A stretch of 64,000 bases of DNA, taken from Cymodocea nodosa. Taxonomy: Eukaryota; Streptophyta; Magnoliopsida; Alismatales; Cymodoceaceae. The notes beneath the pieces were generated by a model. The model saw only the letters and a program-made list of their open reading frames with translations. It did not search any database and was not told where the DNA came from. Of this stretch, positions 20,991 to 33,099 are shown in pieces. A program made the translations under genes and the position numbers. Location: NCBI GenBank assembly GCA_036874045.1, contig CM072343.1:8266001-8330000 (forward strand). The letters are read 5' to 3'. How positions within the stretch are numbered: position 1 is the first letter of the stretch; each line of letters opens with the position of its first letter.

Positions 20991-22412
20991 GAAATTAAAG
21001 ATAAAAAAGATTGAGAATGTAGTAGCAGATCATTTATCAAGATTACAAATAGAAAAATCAAATATTGAAATTAAAGATAATTTTCCTAATGAACAATTAA
21101 TGACCATCAATACAATACATTAGTATGCAGACATAATTAATTACTTAGTTACTGATTTAACACCTAATGATTGGAATAGACAAGATAAGAAATTGTTTTT
21201 CTTAAGAGTAAAATATTACTATTAGGAAGACCCATACTTATTTAAGAAATGTCCTGATCTGGTTTAAGGAAGTGTGTTCCAGAAACTGAATATCAGAGCA
21301 TATTGTCTTTCTGTCATGACCAAGCTTGTGGAGGGTATTTTGGCTCATGGAAAACTACTACAAAAATTCTGCAATGTGGGTTTTATTGGCTAACATAATT
21401 CAACAATGCTCATAAATATTGCTTAAATTGTTTAAGATGTCGACAAATAGGAAGAATATCAAAGAGGAATATGATGACTCTTAATCCTATTGTTGAGGTT
21501 GAAATCTTTGATGTATGGGGAATAGATTTTATAGGTCCATTTCCTCTGTCTAATCAATTTAATTACATATTATGGGGGTGGATTATGTATCTAAATGAAT
21601 AGAAGCTATTCCTACAAAAAATAATGACAACAAAGTGGTAATACAATTTATAAGAACCAATATATTTGCTAGATTTGGAATACCTAAAGCTATTATTAGT
21701 GATAGAGGAGCTCATTTCTATAATAGAAGTTTTGAAGCCTTAATGAAGAAATATGGTGTAAACCACAAAATTGCAAGATCATATCATCCGCAAACAAGTG
21801 GACAAGTAGAAAGTGCTAATAAACAAATTAAGTTAATCTTATAAAAAGTAGTAAATCCAACTAGAACAGATTAGGCTAATAGATTAATAGATGCACTTTG
21901 AGCTTATAGAACTACTTATAAGACAAGCTTAGGTATGTCACCTTTTAGGCTAGTACATGGAAAAAGTTGTCATTTACTAGTTGAAATAGAACATAAAGTT
22001 TATTGGGCATTAAAAACTCTGAATACTAATTTAAATCAAGCTATTGAAAATAGGAAAATGCAATTAATTGAATTAGAAGAATTTAGAAATGAAGCTTATT
22101 CAAAGACTGTAAGAGAAAATGAAATTCTGGCATGATAGGAAAATTATTCCAAAAAGTTTTGAAATGGGACAAGAAGTATATCTTTACATGGCTAGACTCC
22201 ATAACCATCTAGGAAAATTAAGATCTAGATGGGTAGAACTTTACATTGTTCGAAATATTTATCCTTATAAAGCTATTGAGATTGAAAATCCTAAAAATCA
22301 GAATATCTTTAAAGTAAATGGACAAAGACTTAGACCTATTCTGAAAATACCAAAAAGCTCCTTTGAAATTATAGAAGAAGTTAGAGTAGAGGACTACTTG
22401 AGCTTTATGTAG
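20991..22412 (+). pseudogene. Element B integrase
   Basis: A zinc-binding region with the HDQACGG start lies near 21316. The catalytic core shows DVWGIDFIGPFP (about 21510), ISDRGAHFYNRSF and the HPQTSGQVESANK segment with the last catalytic Glu (about 21787). The C-terminal domain includes GKLRSRWVELYIV and FKVNGQRLRPI and ends near 22410. Broken by stops and at least one frameshift. Confidence 0.88.
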
Positions 22413-22977
22413 TAAGAAATCAGTTTTTATTTTATTTTCATATATAAATAATAATATTATTATTATTATAAAATATAAAAAATTGTTACGGTTCAACCGA
22501 CTAGATCTATCGATATGACTAGAACATAAAAAAAATCTATATTAATTTTTAGTAAAAAAACTTTTGGTTTTACCGAAACATAGTATCGGTTCAACCGAAA
22601 AAATTCGATCTGACCGAAACATATTATCGGTTAAACCGGTAAAAACCGAAAAAAACCTATTATCTTAAGTAATTTATATATATATCTGTTTGTACGAGAG
22701 GTCCATTTAGTTACGCTTAACTCAATGAACTTACTCCATTGAGTCTTGAGTTAGTCAACAAGCTTATTCCATTAAATTAACTGTAACTCAACGGAGTACT
22801 ATAGCTAAGACCATGGATGAGAGAGCAAGAGTTGGTTTGGGAAATGACCCGATTACCGGCCTAAACTTAAGGCTTATTTAGACTAAAACTTAGGATTTTG
22901 GGGGCGTTATCCGGCAGATCAATTAAAACTTAGAACAGAAAGATCAGAGCGATTTCGTGCCATTGTGTAATTCCACG
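22413..22977 (+). other. Spacer between integrase and third ORF, with repeated ACCGAAACAT/TATCGGTT units
   Basis: No gene was found. Two direct copies of a block of about 48 bp (about 22574 and 22612), each with ACCGAAACATA...TATCGGTT that can fold back, are followed by GTTGAGTTA/TAACTCAAC-type palindromes (22710-22795). AT-rich runs occur near 22440. Confidence 0.6.
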
Positions 22978-25165
22978 ATGAGGAAGATGACGCCTGAGTT
23001 TTGGGAAGATACTATTAACACAGCACAGTTTCTAAAAGAGTTAGAGGAATGGCACACACGACAAAAAATTTGAAATACGACAAGAGAAAAAGAGCTACAG
23101 AAGGTAGAATTTGAACTTTTCAACTTGAGAAGATTTTTAGTAGATTTGGGTATACAAATACCTCAGATAGTAGAAACAAAAATCAAATTAGCAACAGAAA
23201 TTGCTTTAAGCAAAGAAAGAAAAATCAGGCCAAACAATGAAGTAGCCCTAGAGCTAATCCAGCGCAAGGCCAGATTATGGTTCAAAAAGCGCATTGCTGG
23301 TCGTGCAAGGGGTGCAATAAGGCGACAGCAACAAGTAGAAGAAGAACAAGAGGAGCCGACTGCTGAAAGACCTGTTCCTGAGGAACAGCAGCTAGGACCT
23401 TCAGTTTCACCATTTAGGTTGTTGGCACGAGCAGCAATGTTGGGGCCTTCAACTGAAGAGGAATTAAGAGAATTCCAAGGACTGGTTCAAGTTGGGAAAA
23501 ACCAAGGAGAACCAGAAGATGTGGCAGTAGCTAAAGCACACTTGGTATTTGATGCACTTTGCAAGAAGAGAGCTGTAGAAAAATTGAAAGCCCAATACAA
23601 AATTAAAGTTGAACAGCATCAAAGAACCACTGTCATATTTGCTGCAAGAGGAGAAGTTGAAGCTGGTCCTTCGAGACCAACAAATATTGAAAAAATTAAG
23701 TAGGAAGAGCTAGTACCTGTGACTCAAAGGTGTGCAGAGCCTATGTTTATGGATTTAATCTTAGAAGTAGAAGAGGAAGACCAGGCACAATTAATCAGAC
23801 GAACGAAAGGAAAAAAGATAATGTTTGAATGTCAAAAGGAGATTAAATCTAAAGTACCAACACCAACAAGGCCTGTACAGCCAATTTTTGTAAACCTGCT
23901 ATCCGATTCTGAGGAGTAAGAGCAGCAGCAGCAAGAGCAAAGAGAAGAAGAAAAACAAGCTAAAATTAGTCTGCAGCCTGTACAAGAAGAAGAAATAGAA
24001 AATAGGGCAGAAACTGAATTGACCATGACTCCATCCCAATCTGCCAAAGAATCAGAAAGAACAGTGACAATGCAGATTGGTAGTTAGGAGGAAGAAGAAA
24101 GAACAGATAATGAACAAGAAGCTGAACAAAGCCTTATGGAAAGAAATGACTTTGCAGATTCCACTGAAGAGCAAGAAACTCTTCAGCAATTTATGGAAAG
24201 AATTCAAGACAGAGTGGAGAGTTCTGCTGGCTCACCACCATAGACAAAAGCAGAAGTAAAAGTTCAGGAATCTGCAGAACATTTTCAACAAGTTCAAGTT
24301 CAGCCTATGGAAGAGGAAGATCAAGAACAAACCCCTCTGAAACAACAAAGTCACATTCCTGACCCGACTGAAGCAACAGTTCTGAATGAAGTACACTTTT
24401 GGAGTCAAGCTTATAATAAATACCAAGAGATTAAGGGTTATGATATCATATACAGTAGACCAGTAAATTGGGATGGAATGCAAGAAATTAGGAAATTATT
24501 TGAGTTCCAGGGTCTACTACAATTTATTTCTCAGTAGAAATAGCATGCAATATATGAAAATCTAGTACCCTGCTTTTATGCTAATTTAAGAGGACAATTA
24601 ATTTCCAATGTGGAGGAAGCAAATGTACAAATAACACCAGAGCTTCTCCACAACATTTTTGGATTGAAGAATGAAGGAAAAGAAATTTTGGAAAACACAA
24701 CTGTCGTTGAATCAAGGACAGTTTGGCTATCAATCCTAGTGTGCCTTTATTAAATAGACTAAAGCATTTAAATGGTAAAGCACACATGATAGCCAACATT
24801 TTGATTAAGAATGTTTATCAACGACAAGGCCATGACATAGAACTGAGTCAATTTGTCAAATGGGCCACATATGTAGTTGTAAATAGAATTCAAATAAATT
24901 GGTCTTCAATTTTTATCTCCAAGCAAAGAATATTGAAGAAGAAATTGTTTTATGAAGATTTGATTCCACTGTTGATGGTGGATTGTATCAATTTCACTAA
25001 ATGGGTATCAAAAAGGATCAGATCAAAAAACATTTCAATGAAAGAGTACAGAAATTTTGTAGCTGCAAATATTGCTACACCTTCTAGAGGCATTACAGGA
25101 GTTGTAGAAAGGATAGAATAATTAGAGCAGCAATTAGAAAAACTTTAGAAGGAAGTAGATGAACT
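22978..25165 (+). pseudogene. Element B third ORF (env position), glutamate/glutamine-rich with a plant-transposon-protein-like C-terminus
   Basis: The frame starts at ATG 22978 (MRKMTPEFWED) and is open from 23125 to 23703. Later parts (23719-23919, 24077-24259, 24307-24537, 24723-25121) are split by stops and shifts. The N-terminal half is helical and basic, and the centre is very rich in Glu and Gln. The C-terminal part (AIYENLVPCFYANLRG, then ITPELLHNIFGL and QRQGHDIELSQFVKWA) resembles, in my judgement, the 'putative plant transposon protein' domain often found in ORFs downstream of pol in Athila/Tat-type elements. I see no signal peptide or transmembrane segment, so an envelope role is not supported. 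Confidence 0.6.
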
Positions 25166-25170
25166 TAGGA

Positions 25171-25821
25171 ATAGAGGCTAATTGTATAGTTTGTCTACTT
25201 GTACTTGTATATATTTGTATGAAAAATATCTGATTTGATTGTACTATAATTGATTCATATGAATGAATATATGTTTTTCAGATATATTTTTCATGCATGT
25301 TTAGAATGATGAAATGGATGAACTATATTGAAAGTTATATAATTTGTGAAACATTATGCATGAATGTTTAAAAAGATTTACAGTTTGCTGAATGACAGGA
25401 TTAAATAATAGATGCTTGAAAATATCTGCATATTGCAAGGTAAAATGTAAATTCTGCATAGCATGAAATGAACTACAAGTTAAATATTTATATAATGTTC
25501 AGATTTAAATGAATTTTGCTTAGAATGCTGCATTAATGACATGTATTTAACTTTATTTCAGTTAGCAGAGTGTAGGAGAAAAAAAAAAAAAAAAGACATA
25601 AAGGTACTTACGAGGAGTAAACTTAGAGGTTGCTAAGTATTAACTCAACGAAGTAAGTTTGTTGAGTTAAACTTAACTCCACGAGATCAGCAATATAATA
25701 TAAGGTCACTCCATTGAGTTATCTGTAACTCAATGAAGTTAGTCTGTGGAGTTAGCAACAGTAATCGACATTGTTCCGTTGAGTTATCTATAACTCAACG
25801 AGGTTAGTTCGTGGATTAAGC
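25171..25821 (+). other. Noncoding tail with GTTGAGTTA/TAACTCAAC palindromes
   Basis: No gene was found. A 16-base A-tract lies near 25579. Between 25630 and 25815 are at least three palindromic pairs of the form TCCGTTGAGTTA / TAACTCAACG. Whether this belongs to element B or to the leader of unit G is unclear. Confidence 0.5.
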
Positions 25822-28511
25822 AGAATGGTTATTCTTTTAACCACGAACGAAACTTCATCGACTTAACGGTTACCAAAATTTGAAATTAGTAGTGGTACAC
25901 GTACCCATAAAAATAGGAACCACACTGCACATTGCAAGACACGTTCTTGCAATGAGATTTATTTACTTTATAGATGTGCATTATATATATAAAACAGAGT
26001 GTTATTTACAAGTTACCAACACTTTTAAAAGAAAGGAAAATACGTTGGGGGAACTGGAAGGAGAAGCAGCAGATTCGACTTCATCCGTCAACAAATATTT
26101 ACTGAATGGAAAGCTTCAAACTCGTATGTAATTAATCTTCTGCTATTTTATTTATAAGCACATGAACTCGTTCTCTAAACACTAAACAATTAGTAAGAAC
26201 ACCAACCTAGGAATATTCAACACAGAGGCGTACTGAAACATTTTCTGAACTGGACTTTAACGAAATCCTTTGGGGTGTAACTAATCTTTATTTAAAAGAG
26301 AACATAAAGATGACTACTCTAGTAGAAAAACCATTAGGAGAAATTCTGTATCCTGAATTAGTTAATGAACCTTTAGGTATTCGATTACCAAACTTTAAGG
26401 AATATAGATTTGAACTGAAATCTAATTATATTAGTCAATTGCCACATTTTCATAGATTAGAAAGAGAGGATGCCTATTATTTCCTTAGAGAATTTAACAA
26501 AGTTTGTCAAATGATGAAAATGTTGAACATGAATATAGATGCTATTAAACTTAGATATATCCCTTTTGCTTTAAAAGACAGTTGAGAGATGGTTATATAC
26601 TCTATCGCCTGATTTAATTTTTGCATGGACTGAATTTTACTCTATTTTTCTAGAAAAATATTATCCAACACATCAAACGATTAAAAAGAAAAAAGAAATA
26701 TTAATGTGTAGCCAAAAACAGGGTGAATCATTCTAGAAATATTTTGAAAGATTTAAAGATTTATTGACTCAATGTCCACATCATGCAATGAGTAAAGCAC
26801 AATTAATAGGTATAATTTATGAAAGCATAGATGTTTCAACAAAATCTTTATTAGAATCTACTTGTCAAAATAGATTTCTGAAACTATGTAGTGAAGAATG
26901 ATGGGCATATTTAGAAAACTTTGCAAAAAAAACTGCATAGTGGGAAAACTCGGTTGAAGCTATTGCAGATAAAAGAATATTGCCAAGAGGAATGCATGAA
27001 ATAGATTCAAGTACTATACTTGAAGTGAAATTAACTGAATTAACAAAGAAAATAGAAGAGTAATCATTAAATCAAAAGCTAGCAGAAAAGAATGCAAACA
27101 TTAATGATCTAGATATTATTTATGTTAAAAACTAGAAAGATAACTTTGGAAATTCTTATAATCATAAAGGAGAATGGTTATTCTTTTAACCACGAACGAA
27201 ACTTCATCGGCTTAGCGGTTACCAAAATTTGAAATTAGTAGTGGAACACGTACCCATAAAAACAGAACCATGCTGCACGTTGCAAGACACATTCTTGTAA
27301 TGAGATTTATTTACTTTATAGATGTGCATTATATATATAAAACAATGTTATTTACGAGTTACCAACACTTTTAAAAGAAAGGAGAATGCGTTGGGGGAAC
27401 TAGAAGGAGAAGCAGCAGATTCGACTTCATTTGTCAACAAATATTTACTGAATGGAATGCTTCAAACTCGTATGTAATTAATCTTCTGCTATTTTATTTA
27501 TGAGCACATGGACTCGTTCTCTAAGCACTAAATGATTAGTAAGAACACTGACCTAGGAATATTCAACACAGAGGCGTACTGAAACATTTTCTGTACTAGA
27601 CTTTAACGAAATCCTTTAGGGTGTAGCTAACCTTTCTTTAAAAAAGAACGTAGAGATAGCTACTCTAGTAGAAAAACCATTAGGAGAAATTATGTATCCT
27701 GAATTAGTTGATGAACCTTCATGTATTCGATTGTCAAACTTTGAGGGAAATAGATTTGAACTGAAATCTAATTATATTAGTTAATTGCCACATTTTCATA
27801 GATTAGAAAGAGAGGATGTTTATTATTTCCTTAAAGAATTTAACGAAGTTTGTCAAATGATGAAAATGTCGAACATGAGTATAGATGCTATTAAACTTAG
27901 ATATATCCATTTTGCTTTAAAATACACAGGTGAGAGATGATTATATACTCTATCGCCTAATTCAATTTCTACATGGACTGAATTTTGCTCTGTTTTTCTG
28001 GAAAAATATTATCCAACACATCAAACGATTAAAAAGAAAAAAGAAATATTAATGTGTAGCCAAAAATAGGGTGAATCATTCTAGAAATATTTTGAAAGAT
28101 TTAAAGATTTACTAACTCAATGTCCACATCATGCAATGAGTAAAGCACAATTAATAGGTATAATTTATGAAGGCATAGATGTTTCAACAAAATCTTTATT
28201 AGAATCTACTTGTTAAAATGGATTTCTGAAACTATGTAGTGAAGAAGGATGGGCATATTTAGAAAACTTTGCAAAAAAAACTACACAGTGGAAAAACTCG
28301 GCTGAAGCTATTGTAGATAAAAGAATATTGCCAAGAGAAATGCATGAAATAGATTCAAGCATTATACTTAAAGTGAAATTAACTGAATTAACAAAGAAAA
28401 TAGAAGAGTTATCATTAAATCAAAAGCTAACAGAAAAGAATGCAAACATTAATGATCTAGATATTATTTATGCTAGAAATCAGAAAGATAACTTTGGAAA
28501 TTCTTATAATC
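25822..28511 (+). repeat. Direct tandem duplication of leader and gag, two copies of 1.34 kb
   Basis: Copy 1 is 25822-27163 and copy 2 is 27171-28511, both starting AGAATGGTTATTC. About 10 differences in the first 136 bp by hand count (about 7%) show the duplication is old, or joins two related elements. The junction lies within gag near a GGAGAA stretch. Confidence 0.9.
26310..27163 (+). pseudogene. Gag of unit G, copy 1 (capsid region)
   Basis: An ATG at 26310 opens MTTLVEKPLGEILYPEL. The retrotransposon gag (PF03732-type) core follows: REDAYYFLREFNKVCQMM, DAIKLRYIPFALKD, then after a 1-bp loss near 26583 WLYTLSP and FLEKYYPTHQTIKKKKEI in another frame, and FERFKDLLTQCPHHAM. Capsid proteins of this family assemble the particle that packages element RNA. 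It is broken by the frameshift and several stops, and truncated at the tandem junction. Confidence 0.82.
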
Positions 28512-28843
28512 CTAATTGGAGAAATCACCCGAATTTATCTTGGAGAAACAACAATTTCCAGGGATGAGAAAATATAAATGAGAAGAATATAAATTATGAA
28601 GCATTACTTGAACAAGGATCTAGAATAAAGAAAGTAGAAAAAATAATCCAACAATTAAACAATCGTCTAGATTTTGTATTTAAAAATGCTGCAATTCAAA
28701 ATCAGAATAGAAACATACCACTTAGACAGAAGGAATCAATGGAAGTTAGACCTATTGGAGGATTGCCAATACAAGTAATACATAACCCTGTCAATAGAAC
28801 TATTAATGAAATTGATACATCTTCTGAGAAGATAGCTGAATGA
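27657..28843 (+). pseudogene. Gag of unit G, copy 2 (with C-terminal end)
   Basis: Same domain as copy 1. The start codon reads ATA here. Stops near 27781, 27940 and elsewhere break it. The last part, 28328-28567, is open and ends in WRNHPNLSWRNNNFQG, a typical Athila gag tail; a further stretch with helical character reaches TGA 28841-28843. The F-box ATG is about 190 bp downstream. No CCHC zinc knuckle is visible. Confidence 0.82.
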
Positions 28844-29029
28844 AGCAATATAACTGAAGTAACTATATATATATATAAGTTTATTTATAGTTAATAGTAT
28901 CGTAGAGTTAGTCCTTAACTCAACGAACTTAGTCTGTTGAGTTATGCCTTAACTCCACGAGGGTGTGCAGTAATTATGTTAATTTTTGTCTCTACTAAAA
29001 TTTTTGTTTGTGTTATACAAAATCAACAA

Positions 29030-30165
29030 ATGGAATTGATGCAATTACCGCTAGACGTACTGAGAGAAGTACTAAGTAACTTGTCAGCTAAATATCTGTG
29101 CAAGTTGTGTTGTGTTTCAAAGAAAATTAAAGACTGTGTTAGAGAAAAATATTTTCAAGGACTACAAGATACAAAAATAACTAAGACTAGAGATGGATTC
29201 ATATGGAAGTCATTTAATCGTAGTTCAATTAGCCATGAATATCTGAATATGGAAGAAACTACTGAAATTCCACCCAATACATTAGAAGGAATAGATCATA
29301 TTATAGGAATGGATGAAGGATTAATTATATACAGGACCAAACCAAGGTATGCAATTCTATTACCTGATATTTTGATTAGAAATCCTATCACAAGAGAAGA
29401 ATGGAATATAGGAAGACCTAATAGATATAAAGTACTAACTGAAAATTGTAGGTCGACTTTAATATTTTCTAATAAAAATTCGACCATTCTTGAAAAATTA
29501 TATTATTGGAGACCTATAGGAAATTGAGATGAAAATTTATGCTTAAGTGTGTATAATTTTCTAAATAGATCTTGGACTGAAAACACTATGATATATCTAG
29601 GACAGAAATCATTAATTAACAGCATGCATGTCATACTTGATGGATATATATATCTAGTCACAGATATATCAGTTGCATTTAAATCTGATTTATACATAGT
29701 AAACATAGATAGTTATGATGAATATATAGAAATTTGCCTATACCGAGAGAAATAACTAAACCACCATCTGCAGAATTTAATAAAATTCAAATAGGGATGT
29801 GGTATAATGAATATAATGATCCTAATTTATGTCTGATAAGATGGTGGGATGAATTGATGAAATTTCAAATATGGATTATGAAAGACATAAATGAATGGAA
29901 GTGGGAAGAGGAATATATTGAAATAGATGTAGAAATAGAAACTGCTACACTATCCTAGAATTGAAAAAGATCCCTTTCTACATTTCATTTCATTAATGAT
30001 AATACACTTGTATTTAGCATTGATAATATATTGCAAGTTTACAAATTAAGAAGGAACACGAATTACATTAAAATAGAATTAATAGCAAGAAGAATTATGC
30101 CTAAAAAGTTTGCTTGGACTGACACGTTTATTTTATTTGTTTCTACTTTTCAATCATGTTCTTAA
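29030..30165 (+). pseudogene. F-box protein gene carried by unit G (broken)
   Basis: Homologous over its whole length to 3183-4322. The F-box is clean: LPLDVLREVLSNLSAKYL followed by CKLCCVSKKIKDCV (residues about 6-40). The associated region has DEGLIIYRTKPRYA and DILIRNPITREEWN. TGA at 29525 sits where the C copy has TAG 3681, and both fit a Trp codon hit independently. A 1-bp deletion near 29735 shifts the frame; a shared TAG at 29956 and a TGA at 29962 follow; the terminal TAA is at 30163. The first 165 codons are open. A short in-frame upstream extension to 28937 is probably not used. In a living copy the product could contact SKP1; its target cannot be guessed. Confidence 0.82.
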
Positions 30166-30721
30166 GCTGTGATTTTGTGCTTTTAATGTTGTGTGTTTTC
30201 TACATTTACTTTTAGAAAAATTTTAGTTTTAGTTTATTTTATAAAAATTAAAAATAAAAAATAAAAACAAAATATCAATCCAGTTTGTTGGTATCTGTTC
30301 TAGGAAACCAACTAGCTTGCTTGTGAGCCACCAAAGGCGTAAGAGTTTGGGTTCCACAAAGATAATGATTTATAAATATCTGTTAACTATTATTTTGTTA
30401 TATATTCTACTTTTATCTGTGAATAAAAAGTTTTTCAAAATCAAAAATCAAAATATGTAGAAGGAGATACAAACGAAACAAGGTATGTGATTGATTACTT
30501 ATCCTGAATTTAGATTTAAACTCATTCGTTGAATTAAGTGCTAAATCAACGAAATTGTATTCATGCCTGCTACAATTACCGTATTTATTGTCAAATCTTT
30601 TACATCGAGGACAATGCAAAATGTAGGTATGGGGGGGAGGTAATTAAAGTAACAACCATGCAAGTTTGTTAATTAAAGGAATTAAAATGGTACTGCAAAG
30701 TTTTGTGGAAATTGAAAATAA
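30166..30721 (+). other. 3' noncoding tail of unit G
   Basis: It matches 4323-4855 in element C, including GAGGACAATGC (about 30607) and the G-rich tract GGTATGGGGGGGAGG (about 30626). No coding signal. It breaks off at the junction with the minus-strand leader of E. Confidence 0.7.
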
Positions 30722-30864
30722 AGAGTTGTATTGATCCAAATAATGCTTTATATATCAGCTTGGAGATAAAAACTGCAAACCAATTAAGTTTTCTAATTTT
30801 AGTATATGTATAGTTTACGTGATTTTAATATTACCCGACAACAGCGCTAGAAAACTTGTTTGAA

Positions 30865-30881
30865 TCTCCAATACAGCACCA
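30865..30881 (-). other. Degenerate tRNA-Asp-type primer binding site of element E
   Basis: The minus strand reads TGGTGCTGTATTGGAGA, about 12 matches to TGGCGCCGTTGCCGGGGA with one base missing. Two further look-alikes lie nearby (minus strand, about 30832-30849 and 30901-30916). Confidence 0.6.
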
Positions 30882-30889
30882 AAAAAACT

Positions 30890-33040
30890 TGATTGGTTAC
30901 CCAACAACATGCTAGAAAAACTTGGATTTGTTAACTTTTGTTTTTACTTAGTTAATTTATCTTTATACCTATTCATTTTTAGAAATAAACAAACAACATT
31001 TCACACAAATTAGATATTAATTCCAATTTGTATTTTAACTGCAAGTACACAGTGTCTATTATATTAATGTGCAAGTACAGGTCGATCCCATAAGGAATTA
31101 CCTAAGAATTGCGAACTATTCCATTTCTAACAATCAAATTTATATATTCAATAAGCTCTCCGTTGAGTTATAGTTAGTTGAGTTATGGTTAACTCAACGG
31201 ACTAACCTCGTGGACTTAATTTAACTCCATGAGCCTGCCTTTCCTATTTAATACTGTTATTTACATAGGAATTCGGACAACCATTGGGCGACTCCACAGA
31301 TTGTAAATAACATCAATTAAGTTCTTTAATGTTAGTAAACACTGGATTTATCATTAGGCAATACTAACATTCAGATAATTCAAACAATAACCATTAAAAA
31401 TTTTAAGTCTTTTGAACAAACCAATTTCAGTAAACTATAAAACTAAAATAAACATAAAACAATCACAACACTAACAAAGATAACATTAATCACAATACAA
31501 CACTCAAATACAAAATATAAACATAGATAAGTTGTTTTTGGTATTTTTGTTTTATATGAGCATGGAAATGGGCGAAAGGTGAAATGTAAAGTAATCTCAG
31601 TTGATAGTAAATACTTCTGTCACTACATGCGACGCAATTACACCACTGAAAATTAAACCACTTACAATTCTGTCTCCTCTCCCTATAGAATCGCAAGTCT
31701 AGAATTGCAAGATGATCTCCTCTTCAGCATACAGGCATCAACCTGAAGCCAAGGCTAGAAGCTTTACGATCTCCTGAGATATGAGTCGATGCTTGGTGAA
31801 AATAGCTTCCCTTCCCGCGACGCGATCACTCGTCACAGTAGTTGTCAAGCACTGTGTTTGGCTCAGAATCGACCCGACATCAAGAAAGTATCCTCACAGA
31901 CATCCGATGGTTGGTGATTATGGTGGTGGTGATGATGGTTGGTGTAGTACTTTAGAGAATTGCCGACGTTGATCCTCCTCTACACACACTGGCCACACCT
32001 ATCGATCACACACCTTCTGCTTTTTTTCTTCTTTTCTTTTATATTTCTTCGGTGGTAACTGCTTCTACTTGAATGGTCGATTGGATTTCCTTCATTCATA
32101 TCAACGACGATGATTTCTTCTCCCTTCGATGAGTGAATTCCTGTGTGATACGTGCGATCGTGGTTTTTTTCTTCCAACTATCCTGTTTCTGCAACCGCTA
32201 CAGTGGCATATTAGAAAATAAATAGTCCGTAAAGTTACAGATAACTCAACGGACTTGCTTCGTTGATTTAACTATAAAACACGTGCATAAATTTAACTAT
32301 CCGATGCTCAGGTGCATTTCGGATACTTACAAAAAAACTTTACTATCTGATGCTCAAATGCATTTCGGATAGTTACAGATAACTCACTGATATATAACTT
32401 AAGTCAATCTTCCAGATCACGACACGTGTCATCAATAGTTTTATAATAAAAAAATATTTTAAAGAATTACAAGTCTAACTATCCGATGCCTAGATGCATT
32501 TCGGATAGTTAGAGATAACTCACCAAAAATCCACTTAAGTCATTCTTCCAGAACATGACACATGTCAACAGCTACTTTATAAATAAAAGGAGATTTCGAA
32601 GAGTTACACATATAACTATCTGATGCCCAACTGCAATTTCGGATAGTTATAGATAACTCACCAAAAGTCTACTTAAGTCATGCATTATGGTTTTGACACG
32701 TGTATTTCAGGAAATAATAAAATATTCTTTTAAAACATAAGTGTTCGGTAATTTAAACATAACTCTTTGGTACATTAAGCATAACTGTCCGGTACGTTAA
32801 ACATAACTATCCGAAATAACAGAAAATTCGGATACTTAAGAATTTCACAGCTTGCAATTTACCGATAGTTCAGAAATGTACTAAATTAACATTAATTTCC
32901 CGAAATTAAGCAGATTCTTTAATTAAAGCATATAACAATGCAATTATAACATAATGGCTTAATTCTCATATGATAAGCTAAATATTATGTAATTAACCAT
33001 TATTTAACTGTTAATATTATGCACTTTTTCATTCTAAACA
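30890..33040 (-). repeat. LTR of element E (2151 bp)
   Basis: A relative of the 3' LTR of element C along its length. The antisense ORF of that LTR is partly open here at 31781-31972 (plus strand). U3 palindromes lie between about 32280 and 32840. Confidence 0.88.
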
Positions 33041-33099
33041 ACTGTCTATTTTTAGCTTCTTCAATTTTCCTACTATGTCTTCATCAAAGGATACATTCA

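Larger units (their letters stand above)
17680..25170 (+). mobile_element. Element B: Athila-like retrotransposon internal region without LTRs
   Basis: This is one plus-strand element: a degenerate tRNA-Asp-type primer site at 17684, a leader, a gag-like and linker frame, protease, RT, RNase H, integrase (to 22412), a spacer, then a third ORF (22978-25165). No LTR is present at the left side, where the sequence meets D2. The right end was not found; hairpin-rich noncoding DNA follows to 25821. Stops and frameshifts are numerous, so it cannot encode a working polyprotein. Confidence 0.85.
25822..30721 (+). mobile_element. Unit G: second gag plus F-box retroelement, with tandemly duplicated leader and gag
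   Basis: This is the same architecture as element C: gag, a gap of about 190 bp with TAACTCAAC palindromes, the F-box gene, then a tail with GAGGACAATGC and GGTATGGGGGGGAGG. It lacks pol and has no LTR within these limits. The leader plus gag (about 1.34 kb) occurs twice in tandem. At about 30721 it joins the minus-strand leader of LTR E. Confidence 0.8.
30722..33040 (-). mobile_element. Element E: minus-strand Athila-like 5' LTR with primer site and short leader
   Basis: Reading on minus, the LTR starts TGTTTAGAATG at 33040 and runs 2151 bp to about 30890, ending AATCA. An 8-base gap follows, then a degenerate tRNA-Asp primer site (30865-30881) and about 140 bp of leader that stops at the junction with unit G. 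Length, ends, U3 modules and distal GTTGAGTTA palindromes match the LTR of element C. The rest of the element is missing. The upstream flank on minus is the copia integrase of element H, so E appears to have inserted into H. Confidence 0.85.

Noticed and set aside
33041..33045. Solo-LTR interpretation of E with target duplication
   Set aside because: The bases flanking 30890 and 33040 (AAACT and ACTGT) do not match, and a primer site follows the LTR, so it is a 5' LTR of a truncated element.
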